Origin: Jiangella asiatica
GTDB lineage: Bacteria; Actinomycetota; Actinomycetes; Jiangellales; Jiangellaceae
Direction of reading: 5' to 3'
Length of the DNA stretch: 41,586 nucleotides
Assembly (NCBI RefSeq): GCF_004349065.1
Contig: NZ_SMKZ01000057.1
Location: forward strand, 1 to 41,586
The notes below the pieces were generated by a model that was not told the DNA's origin, searched no databases, and saw nothing but the letters and a program-made list of their open reading frames with translations. Below are positions 26,493 to 35,655 of the stretch, piece by piece. The position numbers and the translations under genes are program-made. Each line of letters opens with the position of its first letter. The first letter of the stretch is position 1.

Positions 26493-27970
26493 TGGACGAT
26501 CTCGTCCTCGGGATCGACATCGGGACGGCGAGCAGCAAGGGAGTGCTGGCCACCGTCGACGGTGAGATCGTGGCCGTCGAGGTGGTCGAGCACGAGACGG
26601 CACGGCCGCGGCCGGGGTGGGTGGAGCACGACGCCGACGGTGTGTGGTGGTCGGACGTGTGCGAGCTCAGCCGCCGGCTGACCGGTGCGGCCGACGCGGG
26701 CCGCGTCCAGGCGGTCTGCGTGAGCGGTATCGGACCGACGGTGCTGCCCGCCGGCGCGGACGGGACGCCGCTGCGCCCGGCCATCCTCTACGGCGTCGAC
26801 ACCCGGGCCGTGGGGGAGGCCGCGGAGCTGACGGAGCGCCTGGGCGCCGACGCGGTGCTGGAGCGCTGCGGGTCGCGGCTGTCGTCGCAGTCGGCCGGGC
26901 CGAAGCTGGCGTGGCTGCGCCGGCACGAGCACGAGGTGTGGGCACGCACCCGCTACTTCTTCATGGCCAACGGGTACGTCGTGTACCGGCTGACCGGCCA
27001 GTACGTGCTCGATCACCATTCCGCGAACCAGGCGCAGCCGCTGTACGACCGGCACCGCGGCGAGTGGATCGAGGAGTGGGCCGCTGTCGTCGCTCCCGGG
27101 CTGGCGCTGCCGCGGCTGCTGTGGCCGGCCGAGATCGCCGGGACGGTGACGGCGGACGCCGCGGCCGCGACTGGCCTGCGGGCCGGCACGCCGGTCGCCG
27201 TCGGGACCATCGACGCCTGGGCCGAGGCCGAGAGCGTCGACGTCCGCCGGCCTGGCGACCTCATGATCATGTACGGCTCGACCATGTTCTTCATCGCGGT
27301 CACCTCGTCGCCGGTCGCGGACGCCAACCTCTGGGGCACGGTCGGGCAGCATCCGGGCCTGCACACGCTGGCCGGCGGGATGGCCAGCTCGGGCTCGATC
27401 ACCGGCTGGTTCCGGTCACTGACCGGTGACCGGCCCTACGAGTCGCTGGTCGCCGACGCCGCCGCGGTGGGCGCTGGTGCGGACGGCCTCCTGGCGCTGC
27501 CGTACTTCGACGGCGAGCGAACCCCGTTCGCCGACCCCGACGCCCGCGGCGTCATCGCCGGGCTGACTCTGCGGCACGGGCCGGGCCATGTCTACCGGGC
27601 GCTGCTGGAGGCGACGGCGTTCGGCGTGCGGCACAATCTGGAGGCGTTCGCGGCCGCGGGCGTCACGCCGTCACGCGTGGTCGCGGTCGGCGGCGGGACC
27701 AAGGGTGACCTGTGGACCCGGATCGTGAGCGGCGTCGCCGTGGTCGACCAGGAGGTGCCCACGGTCACCGTCGGCGCGGCCTACGGCGACGCCAAGCTGG
27801 CCGCCGTCGCCGTCGGGGCCGCTGACCGCGACGCGAGGTGGAGCGGCGGCGGAGTCACCGTGGCGCCGGACCCCGCCGACGCCGCCGTCTACGAGAAGCT
27901 CTACCCCCTGTACCGGAGCCTGCACGAGCGCACCAGCGACCTCCAGCACGCGCTGGCCGGCGGGGCGTAG
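26492..27970 (+). CDS. FGGY-family carbohydrate kinase (candidate D-ribulokinase)
   Basis: A 492-residue kinase that would phosphorylate the ketose made by the preceding isomerase. The N-terminal phosphate motif LGIDIGTASSKGVL, the VGTIDAWAEAESV segment with the catalytic aspartate (about residue 243) and the C-terminal VVAVGGGTKGDLWTRIVSG adenosine motif are intact. Its ATG overlaps the isomerase stop (TGATG). Xylulokinase-, fuculokinase- and ribulokinase-type FGGY enzymes cannot be told apart by eye; D-ribulose is suggested by context. Confidence 0.9.
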   Translation: MDDLVLGIDIGTASSKGVLATVDGEIVAVEVVEHETARPRPGWVEHDADGVWWSDVCELSRRLTGAADAGRVQAVCVSGIGPTVLPAGADGTPLRPAILYGVDTRAVGEAAELTERLGADAVLERCGSRLSSQSAGPKLAWLRRHEHEVWARTRYFFMANGYVVYRLTGQYVLDHHSANQAQPLYDRHRGEWIEEWAAVVAPGLALPRLLWPAEIAGTVTADAAAATGLRAGTPVAVGTIDAWAEAESVDVRRPGDLMIMYGSTMFFIAVTSSPVADANLWGTVGQHPGLHTLAGGMASSGSITGWFRSLTGDRPYESLVADAAAVGAGADGLLALPYFDGERTPFADPDARGVIAGLTLRHGPGHVYRALLEATAFGVRHNLEAFAAAGVTPSRVVAVGGGTKGDLWTRIVSGVAVVDQEVPTVTVGAAYGDAKLAAVAVGAADRDARWSGGGVTVAPDPADAAVYEKLYPLYRSLHERTSDLQHALAGGA

Positions 27971-27998
27971 GCCGGGGAAGGGTGTCGGTGGCGGGCGG

Positions 27999-28004
27999 TA
28001 GCGT
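27999..28004 (+). promoter_or_regulatory. Candidate -10 element for leaderless YjbR-like gene
   Basis: TAGCGT is followed by 7 bases and the ATG at 28012, with no ribosome site between. Confidence 0.45.
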
Positions 28005-28011
28005 CGCTCCC

Positions 28012-28467
28012 ATGGCCGACGCCGACATCGCCGATCCGCCGCCGCAGATCGTGCGGCGGCTGCGCGAGGTGTGCCTGAGCCTGCCCGACGCCTACGAGGA
28101 GCCGGCGTGGGTGGGCACCCGGTGGCGGGTCCGCGGCCGCACCTTCGCGCACGTCCTCGACATCGAGCTCGGTCATCCGGCCGCGTACGCCTGGGTGGTC
28201 GGCGCCGACCGGCCGATGACGGTTCTGTCGTTCCGAGCCACTGACGAAGAGATGAACGCGCTGCTCGCCGTCGGTCCGCCGTTCTTCCGCGGCCGGTGGG
28301 GCCGCGACGTCATGATCCTGGTGCTGGGCGACCACACCGACTGGACCGAGGTGGCCGAGCTGCTCACCGAGAGCTACTGCGTGCTGGCGCCGAAGAAGCT
28401 GGTCGCGCAGGTGCGGCAGCCAGGCGGCGAGGACGGTCAGTCCTCGGAGCGGCCGGCGCGCCAGTAG
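28012..28467 (+). CDS. MmcQ/YjbR-like DNA-binding-fold protein
   Basis: A 151-residue protein of the YjbR/MmcQ family, whose CyaY-like fold is of unknown function. Family segments are LREVCLSLPDAYEEPAWVGT at the N terminus, RWRVRGRTFAHVL and the C-terminal LLTESYCVLAPKKLVAQ. The last 31 bases overlap the 3' end of the convergent siderophore-interacting protein gene, so transcripts can pair at their 3' ends. Confidence 0.85.
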   Translation: MADADIADPPPQIVRRLREVCLSLPDAYEEPAWVGTRWRVRGRTFAHVLDIELGHPAAYAWVVGADRPMTVLSFRATDEEMNALLAVGPPFFRGRWGRDVMILVLGDHTDWTEVAELLTESYCVLAPKKLVAQVRQPGGEDGQSSERPARQ

Positions 28468-29390
28468 CCCATGAACGTGACGGCGCCCTTGTCGACGCCG
28501 CGCTCGCGGACCAGGTGCCGGCGGATGGTCTTGACCGCGCCAGCCTCGCCGGCCACCCACGCGTAGGCGCTGCTGGCGGCTCCGGCGGCCACCTCCCAGA
28601 GCACCTCGAGGTCGATGTCGACGGTGTCGACGGCGCTGGCGTCGAGCGCGGCCGCCTGGGCGCCGCGGCCGAAGTCGGTGCCGCGCACTGCGTCGACGAG
28701 CAGCTGGCCGTTCGGCGCGACCGAGCCGTCCGGGCGGTGCCGGGTGAGCCAGGTGACGTCGGCGTGGTGCGGTGCGGACAACGGCAGGACGTCGGCGGCC
28801 TCCGGGACCTCGAGGAACACCTGGAGCCGGGTGGTCTCGGCCAGGGTGGCGCGCAGCCGCTCGAGGATGCCGCCGATGGCCGGCACCGCGGTCTCGTCGC
28901 CGGCGATCAGAACGTCGCGGGCGTCGACCGGGGGGTGCCACTCGTGGCCGAGACAGTCGGCGCCGTACAGGCGGTTGGGGCCGATCAGCGCGACCTCCTG
29001 GCCGACGACGGCGCGGGCCGCCCAGGCCGAGGCCGGGCCGGCGTCGCCGTGCAGCGCGAAGTCGACGTCCACCTCGCGGGCGGCCGGCCGGACGGCGCGG
29101 ATCGTGTAGGTGCGCACGTAGCCGCGCTCTGCCGGCTCGGCGGCGCGGTACTGCGCGTACCAGTCCGTGGTGGAGATCTCCGGCACGCGTCGCCCCGTCG
29201 CCGGCAGGTACAGCTTGATGCGCTGGTCGGGACCGTCGTGGCCGAACTCGTCGAGGTCACCGCCGGTGAACGTGATGCGCAGGAAGCACGGGCTGAGCCG
29301 TTGCACCCGGGCCACCGTGACCCGAAACGGGCGCCAGGACGGTACCTCGGCGGCGCGGCGGCCGGTACGCGCGGTGGTGGCGGTGGTCAT
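28437..29390 (-). CDS. Siderophore-interacting protein (FAD-dependent ferric reductase)
   Basis: A 317-residue cytoplasmic SIP/ViuB-like reductase that releases iron from imported ferric siderophores. The FAD-binding motif RTYTIR is at about residues 93-98, VDFALHGDAGPASAWA continues the flavin domain, and AGDETAVPAIGGIL (about 186-199) begins the NAD(P)H-binding part; GEAGAVKTIRRHLV near the end is typical. An iron-box-like sequence lies about 32-48 bases upstream of the ATG, so DtxR/IdeR control is likely. No siderophore gene is in the window. Confidence 0.93.
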   Translation of the reverse strand: MTTATTARTGRRAAEVPSWRPFRVTVARVQRLSPCFLRITFTGGDLDEFGHDGPDQRIKLYLPATGRRVPEISTTDWYAQYRAAEPAERGYVRTYTIRAVRPAAREVDVDFALHGDAGPASAWAARAVVGQEVALIGPNRLYGADCLGHEWHPPVDARDVLIAGDETAVPAIGGILERLRATLAETTRLQVFLEVPEAADVLPLSAPHHADVTWLTRHRPDGSVAPNGQLLVDAVRGTDFGRGAQAAALDASAVDTVDIDLEVLWEVAAGAASSAYAWVAGEAGAVKTIRRHLVRERGVDKGAVTFMGYWRAGRSED

Positions 29391-29421
29391 CGTGTCCCCG
29401 GTTGAGGTCCCCGTCGAAAGC

Positions 29422-29438
29422 TTGCGTTGCCTAACTAA
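29422..29438 (-). promoter_or_regulatory. Candidate DtxR/IdeR iron box
   Basis: On the minus strand TTAGTTAGGCAACGCAA agrees with the core of the actinobacterial iron box (TAGGTTAGGCTAACCTA) at 11 of 17 positions and holds an intact GTTAGGC. A second GGTTAGCC follows at 29446-29452. Placement before an iron-reductase gene is the main support. Confidence 0.5.
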
Positions 29439-29646
29439 GGGGAGGCTAACCGATTACGCTCAAGATCGCACCCTCGGGGTGCCTTCCGTGGTGCCGTCTG
29501 TCGTGCCGGCGGGGTTCGAGTCGTCACCCACGTACGTGCCGGGCCGGTCAGTCCATCGGTCCAGTACCGCCGCAGCTCGTCCTTGTTGCGCAGCAGCCGT
29601 GCGAACCGGGGACGACCCGGGCGGCGACCGGGCCGGACACCGCCGT

Positions 29647-29652
29647 TAGCCT
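29647..29652 (+). promoter_or_regulatory. Candidate -10 element for leaderless acetyltransferase gene
   Basis: TAGCCT is followed by 6 bases and the GTG at 29659. Confidence 0.4.
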
Positions 29653-29658
29653 GGATGG

Positions 29659-30396
29659 GTGCTGACAACCGCACCCGTCGAACTGTCCGACCACGCCACT
29701 TTGCTGGCCCACAGCGATGGTCACCCGGTTCCCCGCTGGCACCTCGCCCCGGAGGAGTTCGACCGTGCCTGGTCGCTCGGCGGTGCGGTCGGGTGGACGG
29801 CCGTCGCACCGCACGGCCGCGCGCTGTTCGTCGTCGGTCCCGACAGTGAGGCGGCGAGCCTGGCGGCGGCCGTCGTGGATACCGAGCCGGTGCCCAGGGT
29901 CGTCGTACCACGCGACGCGGTGCCGCACCTGGAGCCCCTGCTCGGGGACGGGTGGGAGTGGGTCTGGTTCTGGACCGATCGGCCGCCGTCGCCGCGGCCC
30001 GGTGAGGCCGCGGCGCGGCGCCTGGGCGAGGACGACCACGACGCGCTCGCCGAGCTGCTGCGGGTGTCGTCGCCGCTCACGTCGGTGACGCCCGGCGACG
30101 GTCGCACCCGGTCCTGGTGGGGTGTCGAGGTCGATGGCGTTCTGGTCGCGTGCGCGGCCGAGTTCCCGCAGGCACCGGGCGTCTGGCACCTGCGGGGCGT
30201 CGCCACGCACCCGCGATGGCGCGGCCGCGGCCTGGGCGCTGACGCGACAGCCGCGGTGACGCGCGCCGCGTTCGGGCACGGAGCCCATGCAGTCACGCTC
30301 GGCATGTACGCCGACAACGGCGTCGCCTGGCGCATGTACGAACGGCTCGGCTTCCAGGTCGGCCAGGAGTTCGCCACCCGCACCGTGGTCCGCTGA
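29659..30396 (+). CDS. GNAT-family N-acetyltransferase
   Basis: A 245-residue protein. The C-terminal half is a GNAT domain: GVWHLRGVATHPRWRGRGLG carries the acetyl-CoA pyrophosphate-binding motif (about residues 173-192), followed by TLGMYADNGVAWRMYERLGF. The N-terminal 115 residues are a divergent region, possibly a second degenerate GNAT fold. The substrate is unknown. The gene is convergent with galM. The GTG has no ribosome site but a TAGCCT hexamer 6 bases upstream. Confidence 0.88.
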   Translation: MLTTAPVELSDHATLLAHSDGHPVPRWHLAPEEFDRAWSLGGAVGWTAVAPHGRALFVVGPDSEAASLAAAVVDTEPVPRVVVPRDAVPHLEPLLGDGWEWVWFWTDRPPSPRPGEAAARRLGEDDHDALAELLRVSSPLTSVTPGDGRTRSWWGVEVDGVLVACAAEFPQAPGVWHLRGVATHPRWRGRGLGADATAAVTRAAFGHGAHAVTLGMYADNGVAWRMYERLGFQVGQEFATRTVVR

Positions 30397-30443
30397 ACTC
30401 TCCGGCCCCGGGGCGCGACGGGAAGGAGTGGGCGCTACGAGGG

Positions 30444-31351
30444 TCAGAGTGCGGAGATGGTCCAGGTGGCGCGGTGTGTCTCGCCCGGCGCCATCACCAC
30501 GAGGTCGACGCCGGAGTTGAACGCGTCGGGCGGGCAGGTCATCGGCTCGACCGCGAGGCCGACGCGGTGCCCGGCCTCGCCCGGCCGGTCGGCGGTGTGG
30601 ATCTGCACCCACGGGCAGTTCGCGGCGTCCCAGGTGCACGCCACGCCGCGCCCGTCGGCCGCAAGCACCCGCACCTGAGCCGTGCCGCGGTCGTCGGCCG
30701 ACAGGGCGGTGAACGCGTGGTCGACGAAGGTGTCGCCGATGGTCCGGGCAGCCCGGAAGTCGAACGCGGAGCCGTCCACCGGCGCCCGGCCCACCGGCAG
30801 CAGGCGGTCCGGCGTCACCTCGAGATACTCCGTCGCCGGCAGCTCCAGCGACCACTCGTCGACCCGACCGTCGCCGGCCACGAGGTACGGGTGCGGCGCG
30901 GTGCCGTACGGCGCCGGCCCGTTGCCGGTGTTGGTGGCGGAGACGGTCCAGTGCAGGCCGGCCTCGTCGAGCTGGTAGTGGACGCGAAGGTCGAGCGGGT
31001 GCGGGTAGTACGGCTGGGGAACGAGCCGGTGCGCCAGCTCGACCGCGGCGGCGGACTCCGTCACCACGTCCCAGCGCACCCAGGTGACCAGACCGTGCAG
31101 TGCGTTGCGGCGGTCGGGCTCGGTCAGCGGGAGCTGGCGGGCCTGCCCGGCGAACTCGTAGCGGCCGTCGGCGATGCGGTTCGGCCATGGCGCCAGCACG
31201 GCCCCCCGGTGCGCGGGGCGGATCTCGTCGACGTCGAAGCCGACGACGAGCGGCCGCTGGCCGTGGTGCAGCGTGCGCAGGGTGGCGCCGGCCTCGGTCA
31301 CGACGGCGGTGTAGTCGCCGTGCCGCAGCTCGACCTGGGTGCCACTGGGAC

Positions 31352-31355
<4 letters not shown>
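30444..31355 (-). CDS. galM: Aldose 1-epimerase family protein
   Basis: A 303-residue galactose-mutarotase-like beta-sandwich enzyme that converts beta- to alpha-galactose for galactokinase. Family segments are HRGAVLAPWPNRIADGRY with the substrate arginine, NALHGLVTWVRW with the catalytic histidine, GTAPHPYLV with the second histidine and AVEPMTCPPDAFNSG with the catalytic glutamate. The GTG overlaps the galK stop (GTGA). It is the last gene of the gal operon. Confidence 0.92.
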
Positions 31356-32460
<1,105 letters not shown>

Positions 32461-32464
<4 letters not shown>

Positions 32465-33417
32465 CGCTGCAGGAACGTCCACGCGTCCTCCACGATCGTG
32501 TCCAGGTCGTGCTCCGGCCGCCAGCCGAGGTCGGCGGTGATCCGTTCCGACGAGGCGACGAGGACCGGCGGGTCGCCGGGCCGCCGCTCGCGTTCGCGCG
32601 TGGGCACCGGATGTCCGGTGACTCGCCGCACCGCCTCGATCACCTCACGCACGGAGTAGCCGGTGCCGGAACCGAGGTTGTAGACGCGGTGCGTGCCGCC
32701 CGCCTCGGCGCTGCCGGTCCAGTCCAGCGCCAGCAGGTGCGCCCGGCCGAGGTCCTCGACGTGCAGGTAGTCGCGGACGGCGGTGCCGTCGGGCGTCGGG
32801 TAGTCGGTGCCGAAGACGTCGACCGTCTCACGCCGGCCGGCCGGGACCGCCAGCACATTCGGGATCAGGTGCGTCTCCGGGTCGTGCCGCTCGCCGTGCC
32901 GGCCCAGCGCGCCGCCGACGTTGAAGTAGCGCAGGCTCACCGCGGCCAGGCCGTGCGCGGTCGCCTCGCCGGCCAGGGCGTGGTCGACGGCGAGCTTGCT
33001 CTGGCCGTACGGGTTGATCGGCACCGCCGGGGTGTCCTCGGTGATGGGGACGACCGGCGGCTGGCCGTAGGTGGCCGCCGTCGACGAGGAAACCAGCCGC
33101 CGCACGCCCGCCTCGCGCATCGCGTCGAGCAGCCGGAGCGTGCCCACCACGTTGTTCCACCAGTAGAGCCCGGGCTGCGTCACCGACTCGCCGACCAGCG
33201 ACCGGGCGGCGAAGTGCAGCACGGCGTCGAAGCTGGCGTCCAGCACCGAGCCGGCGTCCTCGACGCCCTTCTCCACCAGCTCGGCGCCCTCCGGCACGAA
33301 GTCGCGGTGTCCGGTCAGGAGGTTGTCGAGGACGACCACCTCGTGCCCGGCGGACACGAGCTGCGCGCCCACCACCGAGCCGATGTAGCCGGCACCCCCG
33401 GTCACCAGCAATTTCAC
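32461..33417 (-). CDS. galE: UDP-glucose 4-epimerase
   Basis: A 318-residue short-chain dehydrogenase-type enzyme that interconverts UDP-galactose and UDP-glucose. TGGAGYIGS (residues 6-14) binds NAD, SSSTAATYG carries the catalytic serine region and NPYGQSKLAVDH the Tyr-x3-Lys pair. It is slightly shorter than E. coli GalE (338). The GTG overlaps the galT stop (GTGA). Confidence 0.94.
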
Positions 33418-34487
33418 AAGAACACCTTCCGCAGTCGTGCCGCGACGTCCTCGGGCAGCATGTCGGTTATGAACGCGCCCATTCCGGACTCCGACCCGGC
33501 CAGGTACTTGAGCTTGTCCGCCGCCCGTTTGACGGAGTACAGCTGCAGGTGCAGGTAGGCGAGGCCACGGTCGGTGCGGACCGGCGCCTGGTGCCAGGCC
33601 GCGATGTACGGTATCGGCGCGTCGTACAGCGCGTCGAACCGCTTCAACACGTCCAAGTAGAGGTCGACGAACTCGTCGCGCTCGGTGTCGTCGAGGTCGG
33701 TGATCGCGGCGACCTGCCGGTGCGGGTACAGGTGCACCTCGATGGGCCACCGGGCCGCGGCCGGCACGAACGCCGTCCAGTGCTCCGTACGTGCCACCAC
33801 CCGCTCGCCGGCCCGCTCCTCGGCCAGGATGTCGGCGAAGAGGTTGCGGCCGGTGCGCTCGCGGTGCCGGCGCGCCGATTCCAGCATCCGCGTGGTGCGC
33901 GGGGTCACGAACGGGTAGGCGTAGATCTGCCCGTGCGGGTGCGACAGGGTCACCCCGATCTCCTCGCCGCGGTTCTCGAAGCAGAACACCTGCTCGACGC
34001 CGGGCAGCGCGGACAGCTCGGTACTGCGGTCGGCCCACGCTTCGACGACCAGCCGGGCCTGCTCCGGTGCGAGCGTGGCGAACGACGCTGTGTGGTCGCT
34101 GCTGAAGCACAGCACCTCGCACCGGCCGCTGCCTGGCCGCACCGGTACCAGGTCGGTGCCGGTGACATCGGTGGTCGCGCGGGTCGAGAGGCTGGGGAAG
34201 CGGTTCTCGAACGCGACGACGTCGTACTGCTCCGAGGGCACCTCGGTCGGCCGGCCCGGCGTGGACGGGCACAGCGGGCACAGGTCGGCGGGCGGCATGA
34301 ACGTGCGGGTCTGGCGGTGCCCGGCCATCGTGACCCACTCGTCCAGGACGGGGTCGTGGCGCAGCTGCGACGTGGTGCTGACCGGCGGGAGGTCGCGGGG
34401 GTCGTCGAGCCGGTGGGCCGCGTCGTCGCGGCGGTCGAAGTAGATGATCTCGCGGCCGTCGGCCAGCCGCGCCGTGGTGCGTTTCAT
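33414..34487 (-). CDS. galT: Galactose-1-phosphate uridylyltransferase
   Basis: A 357-residue enzyme that transfers UMP from UDP-glucose to galactose 1-phosphate. The active-site SHPHGQIYAYPF motif is present near residue 182, with ENRGEEIGVTL just before it. Two cysteines in DLCPLCPST near 90 are the usual metal ligands. The ATG overlaps the DeoR stop (ATGA). Confidence 0.95.
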   Translation of the reverse strand: MKRTTARLADGREIIYFDRRDDAAHRLDDPRDLPPVSTTSQLRHDPVLDEWVTMAGHRQTRTFMPPADLCPLCPSTPGRPTEVPSEQYDVVAFENRFPSLSTRATTDVTGTDLVPVRPGSGRCEVLCFSSDHTASFATLAPEQARLVVEAWADRSTELSALPGVEQVFCFENRGEEIGVTLSHPHGQIYAYPFVTPRTTRMLESARRHRERTGRNLFADILAEERAGERVVARTEHWTAFVPAAARWPIEVHLYPHRQVAAITDLDDTERDEFVDLYLDVLKRFDALYDAPIPYIAAWHQAPVRTDRGLAYLHLQLYSVKRAADKLKYLAGSESGMGAFITDMLPEDVAARLRKVFL

Positions 34488-35284
34488 TCCGGTCCGTTCT
34501 CGTGCGGTGCTTCGGGTTCGGCTGTGGCCAGGACCAGGTCCCCGACCAGGTCGGTCAGCTGCTCGCGGGCGTCGTCGGGGAGTTTGTCGTCGGTGACCAG
34601 TACGTCGGCCTCGTCCAGCCGGACGATGGTGCTGATGCCCACCGTTCCCCACTTCGTGTGGTCGGCGACGACGGCCAGCCGCCGACCGGCCGCCACCAGG
34701 GCGCGGTCGGTGTCGGCCTCGAGCAGGTTGGGCGTGGTGAATCCGGCACGCGGGTCGATACCGTGGACGCCGAGGAACACCAGGTCGAGGTTGAGCCGCT
34801 CCAGAGACGCGACGGCGACCGGCCCGACCAGCGCGTCGGACGGCGTGCGCACGCCGCCGGTGAGGATGACGTCGACGTCGCCGCTGTCGTGCAGCACGTC
34901 GGCGATCTGCATGGAGTTGGTGACGACGGTGAGCCGCGGGATGCCACGCAACAGCCAGGCGAGCGTCCACGTCGTCGTGCCAGCGGACAGGCCGACGGCC
35001 GACCCCGGAGCGACCAGCGCCGCCGCGGCCCGGGCGATGGCCTCCTTCTCGGCCTGCTGGCGCTGCCGCTTGGCGGCGAAGCCGGGCTCCTCGGTGCTGG
35101 GCGCCCGCCGCGACGTGGCACCGCCGTGGACCTTGTCCAGAGTCCCCCTGGCGACCAGGGCGTCGAGGTCGCGGCGGATCGTCATGTCCGAGACGCCGAA
35201 CCGTCCGGCCAGCTCCGTCACCCGTGCCGCGCCGCGACGACTCACCTCGTCGAGGATGAGCGCCTGACGCTCCGCGGCCAGCAT
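34484..35284 (-). CDS. DeoR/GlpR-family repressor of the gal operon
   Basis: A 266-residue regulator with the DeoR winged helix at residues 5-58 (ERQALILDEVSRRGAARVTE, then FGVSDMTIRRDLDAL) and a DeoR-C sensor domain (GLSAGTTTWTLAW, VVTNSMQIADVL, VILTGGV). As the first gene of the operon and coupled to galT, it most likely represses its own operon in response to a phosphorylated sugar. Three TGTTCG/TGTGTG steps 10 bases apart lie just upstream. Confidence 0.93.
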   Translation of the reverse strand: MLAAERQALILDEVSRRGAARVTELAGRFGVSDMTIRRDLDALVARGTLDKVHGGATSRRAPSTEEPGFAAKRQRQQAEKEAIARAAAALVAPGSAVGLSAGTTTWTLAWLLRGIPRLTVVTNSMQIADVLHDSGDVDVILTGGVRTPSDALVGPVAVASLERLNLDLVFLGVHGIDPRAGFTTPNLLEADTDRALVAAGRRLAVVADHTKWGTVGISTIVRLDEADVLVTDDKLPDDAREQLTDLVGDLVLATAEPEAPHENGPE

Positions 35285-35297
35285 CGGACTCCCGTCG

Positions 35298-35331
35298 TGT
35301 TCGGCTATGTTCGTTCCTGTGTGAAAGTGTA
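35298..35331 (-). promoter_or_regulatory. Promoter and candidate DeoR operator of the gal operon
   Basis: On the plus strand TGTTCG occurs at 35298 and 35308, followed by TGTGTG at 35318: direct repeats with a 10-base period. On the minus strand TACACT (35326-35331) is a plausible -10 element, so the repeats would cover the transcription start. Binding is inferred. Confidence 0.5.
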
Positions 35332-35561
35332 GCAGCCGCTGTGCGGTGCTGTGCGAACCCTCCAGCCCTCTCTGCTGCCTCGCGTTGATCAGGGTGATGG
35401 CGGGGAGCGCCGCCGGAGTGGTCGGGTCCGGGGTGGCCGGCAGGGTGGGTTGTTGGGTGCACGCCTACTGGCCTGTCATGACGTCCTGGCTCGGGTGCAA
35501 CGCGTTTCGGCCCGTTCCGGTCGTCGGGCGTCGCTGGCCATTGCTACCGCGTGATCGTCAA

Positions 35562-35648
35562 CGATCCGCGACATCACCAGGCATTCCCGCGCTCCGCCAG
35601 GCACACGACCAGGCGGAGCACACAGCATCCTCGTGATGTCCGCGATCG
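35562..35648. repeat. Nested imperfect palindrome downstream of pgm
   Basis: Outer arms CGATCCGCGACATCAC and GTGATGTCCGCGATCG pair at 13 of 16 positions and enclose an inner perfect hairpin GCTCCGCC-N13-GGCGGAGC (35591-35619). It begins 8 bases after the pgm stop, so it may end the pgm transcript or be a REP-like element. Confidence 0.65.
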
Positions 35649-35655
35649 TCGCTGG

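Larger units (their letters stand above)
35285..35655. other. 371-base intergenic region between DeoR and pgm
   Basis: No gene is convincing here. The right part (gal operon promoter, 35285-35340) is followed by about 200 bases of featureless GC-rich sequence and then a structured element next to pgm (see 35562-35648). Confidence 0.6.

Noticed and set aside
24978-26603. 541-codon minus-strand frame opposite the isomerase
   Set aside because: Arginine/histidine/valine-rich shadow without a domain or ribosome site; the isomerase is clear on the plus strand.
25083-27970. L-fucose catabolism as the role of the isomerase-kinase pair
   Set aside because: No fuculose-phosphate aldolase, fucosidase or fucose permease is present; it cannot be excluded by sequence alone.
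29548-30443. Minus-strand frame continuing antisense to the acetyltransferase
   Set aside because: Low-complexity shadow of the GNAT gene.
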